DNA from: Sphingobacterium deserti
Lineage (GTDB): Bacteria > Bacteroidota > Bacteroidia > Sphingobacteriales > Sphingobacteriaceae
DNA length: 64,000 nt
Direction: 5' to 3'
NCBI RefSeq assembly: GCF_000757725.1
Contig: NZ_JJMU01000054.1
Coordinates: 82,441 to 146,440 of the forward strand
Shown: positions 8,589-16,214 of the stretch, in pieces
Numbering within the stretch: position 1 is the first letter of the stretch
Layout of the letters: every line of letters starts with the position of its first letter
The notes under the pieces: generated by a model
What the model was told of the DNA's origin: nothing
What the model saw: the letters and a program-made list of their open reading frames with translations, nothing else
Databases searched by the model: none
Position numbers and translations under genes: made by a program

Positions 8589-9500
8589 ATGAAGCGATCA
8601 GATTTTATAAAAAGTGGTGCCGCGCTGCTAAGCAGCTCGGTGCTTTTAAATAACGACCTCATGGCAGAGAATAAGGAGGTAACTAAAGGGGCTACCTTCA
8701 AATTAGACTATGCCCCACACCAGGGTATGTTTTCTGCAACGGCAGGAAAGAAATTCGTCGATGAAATTCAGTATATGCACGATCTTGGTTTTCGGAGTAT
8801 CGAAGACAATGGCCTGCCTGAACGATCTATTGAAGAGCAAAAAAGCATTGGTGAAACCTTGGCTCGCTTGGGCATGCGTATGGGTGTTTTCGTTGTTCCG
8901 AAAGGCGGAAATGGAGCAAATACGTTGGCTGCTGGTAAAAAGGATTTCGTCGATATCTTTTTGAAAGGCTGTCGCGAATCTGTGGAGACTGCAAAACGTG
9001 TAAACGCTAAATGGGCTACTGTGGTGCCCGGCGATTACCAGCGTAATCTTCCTATCGGTGTGCAGACTGCCAATGTAGTGGAAGCGCTAAAAAGAGGAGC
9101 CGAGATTTTTGAGCCACATGGCATTACGATGGTGCTTGAGCCATTAAGTGATACACCTGACTTGTTTCTACGCTATACAGACCAGACTTACGAGATATGT
9201 AAAGCGGTGGGAAGCCCATCTTGTAAGATACTGTATGACGCCTACCATCAGCAAAAAAATGAAGGTAATCTTATCAACTTGATGGATCTGTGCTGGAGCG
9301 AAATCGCCTATATTCAGGTGGGTGATAACCCAGGTAGAAGGGAACCCACTACCGGCGAGATCAATTACAAGAATGTATTCAAATGGTTGAAAGAAAAAGG
9401 GTATTCGGGTATCGTAGGGATGGAACATGGCATGTCCAAATCCGGCGTGGAAGGCGAAAAGCTGCTCGTCGCCGCCTACAGAGAAGTGGATAATTTCTAA
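8589..9500 (+). CDS. TIM-barrel sugar isomerase/epimerase (hydroxypyruvate isomerase-like)
   Basis: 303 aa. The N-terminus MKRSDFIKSGAALLSSS looks like a Tat signal with KR in place of the twin arginine. The rest is an AP-endonuclease-2/xylose-isomerase-like barrel: MHDLGFRSIEDNGLP, MVLEPLSDTPD (metal-binding Glu), CKILYDAYHQQ (Asp and His), YIQVGDNPGRREPTTGEINY and GIVGMEHGMSK. This arrangement is closest to hydroxypyruvate isomerase-type proteins, and related proteins serve as keto-sugar isomerases in oxidised-sugar pathways. Located 9 bp after apbE. Substrate not determinable. Confidence 0.85.
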   Translation: MKRSDFIKSGAALLSSSVLLNNDLMAENKEVTKGATFKLDYAPHQGMFSATAGKKFVDEIQYMHDLGFRSIEDNGLPERSIEEQKSIGETLARLGMRMGVFVVPKGGNGANTLAAGKKDFVDIFLKGCRESVETAKRVNAKWATVVPGDYQRNLPIGVQTANVVEALKRGAEIFEPHGITMVLEPLSDTPDLFLRYTDQTYEICKAVGSPSCKILYDAYHQQKNEGNLINLMDLCWSEIAYIQVGDNPGRREPTTGEINYKNVFKWLKEKGYSGIVGMEHGMSKSGVEGEKLLVAAYREVDNF

Positions 9501-9577
9501 ACTAAATGAATTTAGCAGCAAAATATTTCTGTTATTTACAGAGAAGTAATATATTTATACTATAAACCTATCAATAA

Positions 9578-10822
9578 ATGTCAACATCAATAAAATTCAA
9601 ATTGTCTTTTATGATGTTCCTCGAATTTTTCATTTGGGGAGCATGGTTCGTAACTTTAGGAAGATTTCTTCCAGTAAATTTGAATGCGTCTGGTTTCGAG
9701 ATTGCCAATGTATTCTCGACACAATCCTGGGGAGCTATCATTGCTCCGTTTATTATCGGTATGATTGCCGATCGCTTTTTTAACGCTGAACGTATTTTAG
9801 GCGTATTACACCTTATAGGTGCCGTGCTCATGTACTTGATGTATCAAGCGACGGACATCTCCGCCTTTTTTCCTTACGTTTTTGCTTACATGATTTTGTT
9901 CATGCCTACGCTAGCTTTGGTGAATTCCGTATCATTTAGGCAATTGACTAATCCTGAAAAACAATTCTCCAATATCCGTATTTGGGGAACAATTGGGTGG
10001 ATTGCAGCCGGATTAAGCATTTCCTTCTTATTTCATTGGGATTCGACTGAAGGTGTTGCAAATGGCTTGCTGCGGAATACATTTTTAATGGCTGCTGTAG
10101 GGTCACTCATTTTGGGCTTGTTTAGTTTTGCATTACCTAAAACGCCACCGACTAAAATTGATGCTTCAGAGAAGCCTTCATTTGCATCAATTGTTGGTTT
10201 GGATGCGATTAAGTTGCTGAAAGACAAAAACTTCTTAGTGTTCTTCGTATCGTCGATTTTGATATGTATTCCGTTAGCGTTCTATTATCAAAATGCCAAT
10301 AATTTCTTGGGTGAAGTGGGTATGGAAAATGTAACGGGCTTTATGACCATTGGTCAAATATCTGAGGCGTTGTGTCTATTGTTGCTTCCCATATTTTTTA
10401 CACGCTTTGGCTTCAAAAACACTATTTTGATCGGGATGTTGGCATGGTCTATTCGCTATTTACTATTTGCTTACGGAGATGCAGGTTCTGGTATGTACAT
10501 GCTATTGATAGGGATCGCGCTACATGGGATCTGTTATGATTTCTTTTTCGTATCAGGCCAGATCTATACCGATTCTAAAGCCGGGGTAAAATATAAAAGT
10601 GCAGCACAGGGGTTAATTACGTTGGCGACGTATGGCGTAGGCCAATTAATTGGATTTTGGGTAGCAGGTTACATCGGCACCATGTACGCCGATATTAAAG
10701 GATCGGACGTCGGTGCATTTTGGCAACAGGTGTGGTTGGTTCCTGCCGGCATTGCATTCGTAGTTTTTCTTTTATTCTTAATTTTCTTTAAGAATGAAAA
10801 AATAGAGAGTAAAACAGTATAA
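9578..10822 (+). CDS. MFS permease, nucleoside:H+ symporter (NupG-like) family
   Basis: 414 aa, about twelve hydrophobic helices, no signal peptide. Family features at the start: FMMFLEFFIWGAWFVTLGRFLP, then SWGAIIAPFIIGMIADRFF and FRQLTNPEKQFSNIRIWGTIGW. These match Bacteroidota proteins annotated as nucleoside permeases; within a sugar oxidoreductase cluster the real cargo may be an oxidised sugar (inference). The 77 bp before it are AT-rich and could carry a promoter, but the cluster continues on the same strand. Confidence 0.85.
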   Translation: MSTSIKFKLSFMMFLEFFIWGAWFVTLGRFLPVNLNASGFEIANVFSTQSWGAIIAPFIIGMIADRFFNAERILGVLHLIGAVLMYLMYQATDISAFFPYVFAYMILFMPTLALVNSVSFRQLTNPEKQFSNIRIWGTIGWIAAGLSISFLFHWDSTEGVANGLLRNTFLMAAVGSLILGLFSFALPKTPPTKIDASEKPSFASIVGLDAIKLLKDKNFLVFFVSSILICIPLAFYYQNANNFLGEVGMENVTGFMTIGQISEALCLLLLPIFFTRFGFKNTILIGMLAWSIRYLLFAYGDAGSGMYMLLIGIALHGICYDFFFVSGQIYTDSKAGVKYKSAAQGLITLATYGVGQLIGFWVAGYIGTMYADIKGSDVGAFWQQVWLVPAGIAFVVFLLFLIFFKNEKIESKTV

Positions 10823-10845
10823 AAATCAAACTAAATAGAAGAGAT

Positions 10846-12528
10846 ATGGCAGATAATGTTTATGACGCAATTGTCATTGGTTCCGGAATTAGTGGAGGCT
10901 GGGCTGCAAAAGAATTAACAGAAAAGGGCTTGAAGACCATTATGTTGGAAAGAGGTAGAAACGTAGAGCACGTGAAAGACTATCACGCCAACAAAAATAC
11001 TTGGGAGTATCCGCATAGAGGAGGACGCACCAAGCAAATGGAAGCTGATTATCCTGTATTGAAGCGTGATTACCCGCTTAATGAAAAGAATTTGGACTTT
11101 TGGGTAAACGAGAAGGAAAGTCCGTACACAGAAGTCAAACGTTTTGACTGGTTTAGAGGGTATCATGTGGGCGGTAGGTCCCTTATGTGGGGGCGTCAAA
11201 GCTATCGTTTTTCGGATCTGGATTTCGAAGCTAACGTGAAAGATGGGCATGGTACAGACTGGCCAATCCGTTATGCGGATATTGCGCCTTGGTATAGCTA
11301 CGCCGAGAAATGGGCTGGTATTTCTGGAAATCGTGATGGACTTGATGTTTTACCCGACGGCGACTTCTTACCAGCGATGGATTTTACGATCGTGGAGAAA
11401 GATCTTGCAGATCGTTTGAAGAAAGAATACGGTGGGAAAAGGCATTTCATTATGGGACGTACCGCCAATATCACAAAGCCTCACCACGGTCGTATCAATT
11501 GTCAGTATCAAAACCAATGCTGGTTAGGGTGTAACTTCGGCGCATATTTCAGCACACAGTCGTCTACGCTCCCTCCAGCGATGGCAACGGGCAACTTGAC
11601 GTTGCGTCCATTCTCCATTGTTTCTAAAATTATATACGATAAAGATTCACAAAAGGCCAAAGGTGTCGAAATTGTGGATGCTGAGACAGGAAAAACCTAC
11701 GAGTATTTTGCGAAGGTTATTTTCGTCTGTGCTTCTGCATTTAACTCTACTTGGGTATTGATGAATTCGGCTACCGATGTCTGGGAAGGCGGTTTAGGAA
11801 GTAGCTCTGGCGAGTTGGGTCACAACGCAATGGATCACCATTTCCGTTGTGGAGCGGGCGGCCGCGTGGAAGGCTATGAAGATAAATATGTGTTTGGTCG
11901 TCGCCCTACGGGCTTGTATGTGCCGCGCTTTCAAAATGTTCCTGGCGATGATAAAAAGCGAGACTATGTACGTGGTTTTGGTTATCAGGGAGCAGCAAGT
12001 CGTGGACGCTGGTCGGGAGAGATTGCAGAAATGAGCGTAGGTGCTGATTGGAAAGATGCGATGCTGGAACCGGGTTCTTGGTCGGTTGGCTTTACCGCTT
12101 TTGGGGAGATACTTCCTTATCATGAAAACAGAATCTTCTTAGATAAAGATAAAAAAGATAAATGGGGTCTTCCGGTATTGTCTATGGATATGGAGATCAA
12201 GGATAACGAGAAGAAGATGCGTCCGGATATGCAAGAAGATATGAAAGAGATGTTGGAAAAAATCGGCGTAAAGGACGTATACACCTACGACAATGAGTAC
12301 ACCTTTGGTATGGGTATCCACGAAATGGGTACCGCCCGTATGGGAACTGACCCGAAAAACTCGGTGCTCAATAAGCACAACCAGGTTTGGGATGCAAAAA
12401 ACGTATTTGTCACCGATGGCGCAGCCATGGCATCCGCAGCTTGTGTAAACCCTTCCTTAACCTACATGGCATTAACAGCACGTGCTGTTGATTTTGCTGT
12501 AAGCGAGTTGAAAAAGGGAAATCTGTAA
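10846..12528 (+). CDS. GMC-family FAD oxidoreductase (glucoside 3-dehydrogenase-type large subunit)
   Basis: 560 aa. N-terminal FAD-binding motif AIVIGSGISGGWAAKEL; family segment GYHVGGRSLMWGRQSYRFSD near residue 105; NQCWLGCNFGAYFSTQSSTLPPA near residue 222; C-terminal HEMGTARMGTDPKNSVLN and DGAAMASAACVNPSLTYMAL, providing the catalytic His/Asn pair. It has no export signal of its own, but the gluconate-2-dehydrogenase-subunit-3-like Tat protein encoded at 14000 could piggyback it, as in three-subunit glucoside/gluconate dehydrogenases. It probably oxidises a sugar or glycoside hydroxyl and passes electrons to a membrane carrier; no cytochrome c gene is in the cluster. Confidence 0.88.
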   Translation: MADNVYDAIVIGSGISGGWAAKELTEKGLKTIMLERGRNVEHVKDYHANKNTWEYPHRGGRTKQMEADYPVLKRDYPLNEKNLDFWVNEKESPYTEVKRFDWFRGYHVGGRSLMWGRQSYRFSDLDFEANVKDGHGTDWPIRYADIAPWYSYAEKWAGISGNRDGLDVLPDGDFLPAMDFTIVEKDLADRLKKEYGGKRHFIMGRTANITKPHHGRINCQYQNQCWLGCNFGAYFSTQSSTLPPAMATGNLTLRPFSIVSKIIYDKDSQKAKGVEIVDAETGKTYEYFAKVIFVCASAFNSTWVLMNSATDVWEGGLGSSSGELGHNAMDHHFRCGAGGRVEGYEDKYVFGRRPTGLYVPRFQNVPGDDKKRDYVRGFGYQGAASRGRWSGEIAEMSVGADWKDAMLEPGSWSVGFTAFGEILPYHENRIFLDKDKKDKWGLPVLSMDMEIKDNEKKMRPDMQEDMKEMLEKIGVKDVYTYDNEYTFGMGIHEMGTARMGTDPKNSVLNKHNQVWDAKNVFVTDGAAMASAACVNPSLTYMALTARAVDFAVSELKKGNL

Positions 12529-12560
12529 ACGAATATCAACTTAAACTTAGAATAGCTAAA

Positions 12561-13988
12561 ATGAAAGAAACGAATAACTCTCGTAGAGATTTCATCAAAA
12601 ACGCAGCGCTCGCGGCGGCAGGTTTTATGGTTGTACCGCGCCACGTATTGGGCGGTAAGGGATTTATAGCACCCAGCGACAAATTGATGATAGCAGGTAT
12701 CGGCGTAGGTGGTAAGGGCCAAAGCGATATCGCTTCCTTCTACAAAAGTGGAAAGGCGGAAATCGCTTACCTGTGTGATGTGGATGACAGGCGTGCGGCC
12801 AACTCCGCGAAGGCATTCCCGAAAGCGAAGTACTACAAAGACTATCGCCAAATGTTGGATAAGGAGCATAAGCATATCGATGCTGTATCTATATCAACTC
12901 CTGATCACAACCACGCGATACAAACCTTGGCAGCGATGCAATTGGGCAAACACGTATATGTGCAAAAGCCATTAACGCATGATATTTGGGAAGCACGGGC
13001 ACTTACCGAAGCAGCGAAAAAATACAAAGTGGTTACACAAATGGGAAACCAAGGTGCTTCCAACGATGGACCGCGTGAAATAAAGGAATGGTATGAAGCC
13101 GGCCTTATTGGCGATGTACATACCGTATACTGTTGGACTGACCGCCCTGTGTGGCCTTCCGGTATTCCTTGGCCAAACCAAACTGCTCAAGTTCCAAAAG
13201 AATTGGATTGGGAATTGTGGTTGGGGACGGCACCGAAAAAAGATTACATCGAAAAACTTGTGCCATTCAATTGGCGAGGCTGGTGGGATTATGGTACAGG
13301 TGCACTAGGCGATATGGGGTGTCACTTACTCGAGGTTCCATTCAGTACATTAGGACTGAAGTATATCCAAGATGTTCAGGCAACGGTGGGTACAGTTTAT
13401 GCCGATGAATTTAAACGCGCTTACTATCCAGAAAGCTGTCCGCCATCGAGCCACGTAACAATGACATTTCCAAAGACACCAAAAACCAGTGGACCGGTTA
13501 CTTTGCATTGGATGGATGGTGGTATTCAACCGACCCGTCCAGATGAATTGGGTCCTAATGAGATATTCGGTGACGGCGGTAACGGTATTCTGTTAATCGG
13601 TAGCAAAGGTAAAATTCTAGCAGACACCTATGGCGAAAATGCCCGCTTATTGCCTACTACAAGAAAAGAGCAAGTAGCACAAAAATATGCCCGCGTGGAA
13701 GGTAAAGCAAATGGTCACTACGCGCAATGGGTAGAGGCTGCGATAGCTGGTTATGGCAAGATGGAAGTCAGTGCACCGTTTGAAATTTCCGGTCCTTTGA
13801 CGGAGGCATTATTGATGGCAAACTTGGCCATCCGTGGTGCGGATTTGCGTATCGATAACAACTATCCGGGAAGAAACCTGAAATTGTTGTGGGACAACAA
13901 CCAAATGAAAGTAACTAACTTTGACGTGGTGAATCAATTTGTGAAACGCCAATACCGTCAAGGTTGGGAGGTTAATTACACGATTTAA
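12561..13988 (+). CDS. Gfo/Idh/MocA-family oxidoreductase, Tat-exported (second)
   Basis: 475 aa. NNSRRDFIKNAALAAAGFMVV is a twin-arginine signal. Rossmann segment MIAGIGVGGKGQSDIA near residue 44; VSISTPDHNHA and VYVQKPLTHD near residues 111-138, with the conserved Lys of the EKP-type motif; GDMGCHLLEVPFSTLGL near residue 250. It belongs to the longer subgroup common in Bacteroidota next to GMC oxidoreductases and differs clearly from the paralogue at 6277. Gap of 32 bp from the GMC gene and 11 bp to the small-subunit gene, so the three are likely one transcript. Confidence 0.87.
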   Translation: MKETNNSRRDFIKNAALAAAGFMVVPRHVLGGKGFIAPSDKLMIAGIGVGGKGQSDIASFYKSGKAEIAYLCDVDDRRAANSAKAFPKAKYYKDYRQMLDKEHKHIDAVSISTPDHNHAIQTLAAMQLGKHVYVQKPLTHDIWEARALTEAAKKYKVVTQMGNQGASNDGPREIKEWYEAGLIGDVHTVYCWTDRPVWPSGIPWPNQTAQVPKELDWELWLGTAPKKDYIEKLVPFNWRGWWDYGTGALGDMGCHLLEVPFSTLGLKYIQDVQATVGTVYADEFKRAYYPESCPPSSHVTMTFPKTPKTSGPVTLHWMDGGIQPTRPDELGPNEIFGDGGNGILLIGSKGKILADTYGENARLLPTTRKEQVAQKYARVEGKANGHYAQWVEAAIAGYGKMEVSAPFEISGPLTEALLMANLAIRGADLRIDNNYPGRNLKLLWDNNQMKVTNFDVVNQFVKRQYRQGWEVNYTI

Positions 13989-13999
13989 AATAGCAGACT

Positions 14000-14569
14000 A
14001 TGAATAGAAGAGAGGCACTTCAACGTGTAGCTATGCTGGTCGGCGGCTCGGTAATCGGGGCAAATTTGTTCCTTGAAGGATGTACCAGGCCAGCCTCCAA
14101 AGATGTAGCAACATTATTTGAAAAAGATAGGATGAATTTTTTGGGCGATCTTGCGGAAGCAATATTGCCTAAGACTTCAACACCTGGTGCAAAAGAGGCC
14201 GGCGTTGGAGAATTTATTCCCGTGATGATTCGCGATTGTTATGACGAAGTAGACCAAAAAGCATTCATGAAGGGTTTAGCAGACGTTGACGATCGTTCTA
14301 AGAAAGAGTTTAACAAACCTTTCCAGGAACTGTCGAAAGAGGAGCAACTGCAGTTTGTCAATAAATACGACAAGGAAGCTACAGAATACCAAAAGAATAG
14401 AAAGGAAGGCGAGGCCAACGATTTCTTCCATATGTTGAAGCAATTGACTTTGACCGGTTTCTTTACTTCTGAGGTAGGCATGACCAAAGCACAACGCTAC
14501 GTCAAGATTCCAGGTCGATTCGACGGAAATTACCCTTACAAAAAAGGTGATTTGGCATTTGCCTTTTAA
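14000..14569 (+). CDS. Gluconate 2-dehydrogenase subunit 3-family protein, Tat lipoprotein
   Basis: 189 aa. The N-terminus has a twin-arginine motif (NRREALQRVAMLVGG) followed by FLEGC, so it may be a Tat-exported lipoprotein. The mature part is helical with LAEAILPKTSTPGAKEAGVGEFIPVMI, the typical opening of small subunits of FAD-dependent gluconate, sorbitol and glucoside-3 dehydrogenases. The small subunit normally binds and co-exports the GMC large subunit (here 10846). Last gene of the cluster; a strong inverted repeat follows at 14641. Confidence 0.88.
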   Translation: MNRREALQRVAMLVGGSVIGANLFLEGCTRPASKDVATLFEKDRMNFLGDLAEAILPKTSTPGAKEAGVGEFIPVMIRDCYDEVDQKAFMKGLADVDDRSKKEFNKPFQELSKEEQLQFVNKYDKEATEYQKNRKEGEANDFFHMLKQLTLTGFFTSEVGMTKAQRYVKIPGRFDGNYPYKKGDLAFAF

Positions 14570-14640
14570 AGCTTTGCCAGAAGCCGTTCGTTCGAGCCAG
14601 AAGGCGCGATGAGGATTTTTACGGTTAGTCATTTACATAC

Positions 14641-14678
14641 ATCAGTGAGCACTGTCAAAAATACAGTTGCTCACTGAT
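14641..14678. terminator. Bidirectional terminator hairpin
   Basis: An 11-bp perfect inverted repeat (ATCAGTGAGCA / TGCTCACTGAT) with additional CTGT/ACAG pairing inside, followed by GCTTTTCT. It sits between the convergent ends of the oxidoreductase cluster and the thioesterase gene. Confidence 0.75.
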
Positions 14679-14728
14679 GCTTTTCTAAGGACGCTTACAC
14701 GCATATATACCGTTTTAGTATTTATGCA

Positions 14729-15451
14729 TTAGAAATTTGCTTGCATAAGGAAAATAGTCTTTCCGCCGCGGGCGATAGCAAATCGTGCAGCGTTATCGTC
14801 CACACGGCTGTGGATGTCAACAAGCTCTGCCAACTTAAGTTCCTTCAGGTAGTTGATGTCTATTGTATGGAACGGTTTTTTCAAAACGAGATCCGCGGGC
14901 AGAAGATCAAAACACCAATCTGTATACTTGACGTTGTTTACGTGATTTACGATATCAAGATCGGACAATTTCGGCACATATTGGCTCGTTTCCGTATATT
15001 CTGTCTCTTGCTCTATGCGCTTGAACGATTCGCGCGTAGCACTTCGCTCGGGAAGCACAATCGCCGGATCGATCTTTATAGCAAGATTTTCAGAACGTCG
15101 TAATGCCGTGCTAAATACCGCCCAAAAGCTGCAAACGCCAATGACTTTTTTATCATCCCTATAAACTTCAAAATTCCGAATAGATCTATTTCCAAGAAAA
15201 TCTTGAACCCAGGTTTTCACGGTTACCTCATCCAGAAATTTGGGCAGACGGTCTATCTCCATCCGCATACGACTTAAAACCCATGATTGCTTATTGGCAG
15301 CCATTTCACGATATCCAAAGCCCAAGGCTTCCGCATGTTCAGAAGCGGTGAGCTGCAGCAAGTTGTTCAATTCGCTATACTTCAGGCGGCCGTTGGAATA
15401 GCATTGCGTGAAATTCAAAGTGACTGTTTTTGAATAAATTTCTGTCTGCAT
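14729..15451 (-). CDS. Acyl-ACP thioesterase
   Basis: 240 aa, cytoplasmic. It matches the bacterial acyl-ACP thioesterase (FatA/FatB-like double hotdog) family: TLNFTQCYSNGRLKYSELNNLLQLTASEHAEALGFG at the N-terminus, SWVLSRMRMEIDRLPKFLDEVTVKTW, and in the second hotdog LSDLDIVNHVNNVKYTDWCFDLLP, carrying the Asn/His catalytic region. It should hydrolyse acyl-ACP to free fatty acid. Single gene, divergent from the small protein gene at 15593. Confidence 0.88.
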   Translation of the reverse strand: MQTEIYSKTVTLNFTQCYSNGRLKYSELNNLLQLTASEHAEALGFGYREMAANKQSWVLSRMRMEIDRLPKFLDEVTVKTWVQDFLGNRSIRNFEVYRDDKKVIGVCSFWAVFSTALRRSENLAIKIDPAIVLPERSATRESFKRIEQETEYTETSQYVPKLSDLDIVNHVNNVKYTDWCFDLLPADLVLKKPFHTIDINYLKELKLAELVDIHSRVDDNAARFAIARGGKTIFLMQANF

Positions 15452-15592
15452 AAAATAAATGTCATAAAGTTCCCTAATAATGTAAATAATTTGTTGCTGT
15501 TTCTAAAAAATAAATGACAAATAATTATATTTAGTCATGACGTACGACGAAGTACGTTTTTACGTTTTATTCATTAAAATAACATAAGCAGC

Positions 15593-15859
15593 ATGATAGG
15601 ACAGATTATAGAGAAGGAGCATATAGTGGATTATAAAATTGTTCCAGCGGACGTAGATAAAACGGCTAGTTTACAATATAAATTGCTAGCGGCGCAACGC
15701 TTAGGCAATGAATTCAAATCCAAAACAACCATTGTTTTTCAAACGGAAGATGGACCTAAACGTATCGAAACTACCGTTTGGTCACTTACCGAACAATACA
15801 TTCAGATCAAAAATGGTATCCTTATACCATTAAAATCGATTATTGAAGTCGAGTATTAA
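15593..15859 (+). CDS. Small conserved hypothetical protein
   Basis: 88 aa, no signal or membrane segment. Predicted by eye to be a small helix followed by three or four beta strands (TTIVFQTEDGPKRIETTVWSLTEQYIQIKNGILIPLKSIIEVEY), a layout seen in short SH3- or PH-like proteins. I do not recognise a named family. A terminator-like hairpin follows 21 bp after its stop, so it is probably monocistronic. Confidence 0.7.
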   Translation: MIGQIIEKEHIVDYKIVPADVDKTASLQYKLLAAQRLGNEFKSKTTIVFQTEDGPKRIETTVWSLTEQYIQIKNGILIPLKSIIEVEY

Positions 15860-15880
15860 AATACGAGTTTGTTTACGCTA

Positions 15881-15924
15881 TTCGCATTTCCAGAGGTGCC
15901 CTACTTTTGGAGATGCGAATTTTT
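15881..15924 (+). terminator. Rho-independent terminator
   Basis: TTCGCATTTCCA pairs with TGGAGATGCGAA (11 of 12 Watson-Crick, one G-U) around a 15-nt loop, followed by five T. It ends the 15593 transcript. The remaining 290 bp before the regulator gene hold a short LytTR-like open frame and a promoter region. Confidence 0.75.
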
Positions 15925-15984
15925 AAATGCGGCCTTGCCGCGGCGAGCGACGGAATCGTCGGACCGATGGGCAAAACCTTATAA

Positions 15985-16134
15985 AAATATCACTTTATCA
16001 AAGCAGTTCTTGCCGTGGCATATGAAGATCATGTTGCCGTCGAGCATGCGGATGGGCAAACTCTAAAACTCAGTAAATTTCTTATTGACTTATCGCAATC
16101 ATTTAGACCGATCTGCGATAAAGGTTTGCGATAA
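15985..16134 (+). pseudogene. Possible remnant of a LytTR-type DNA-binding domain
   Basis: A 49-codon open frame without a start codon reads KYHFIKAVLAVAYEDHVAVE then HADGQTLKLSKFLIDL and ends at TAA 16132. The pattern of strand, aromatic-E-D-x-V-x-V, DG-turn, strand and helix resembles the LytTR domain. The frame continues upstream of a TAA at 15982. It may be the decayed end of a response regulator, or chance; the region also contains the HTCS upstream repeats. Confidence 0.25.
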
Positions 16135-16167
16135 GATTTCAAATGAGGTACGGTTAGTGTATCTTTG
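16089..16167 (+). promoter_or_regulatory. Inverted repeat and -7 element upstream of the hybrid regulator
   Basis: A perfect 10-bp inverted repeat, CTTATCGCAA (16089-16098) and TTGCGATAAG (16126-16135), with a third TGCGATAA at 16114-16121, lies just upstream of TATCTTTG (16160-16167), a match to the Bacteroidota -7 consensus TAnnTTTG. The start codon is 47 bp downstream. Confidence 0.5.
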
Positions 16168-16214
16168 TTTAGTATTTGTAGCCATTTTTCATAAATCTAA
16201 TACCAGGCTTTCTC

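Noticed and set aside
15869..16066. 65-codon plus-strand frame between 15859 and the HTCS gene
   Set aside because: It starts inside a terminator hairpin and has poor composition; another frame is the better candidate.
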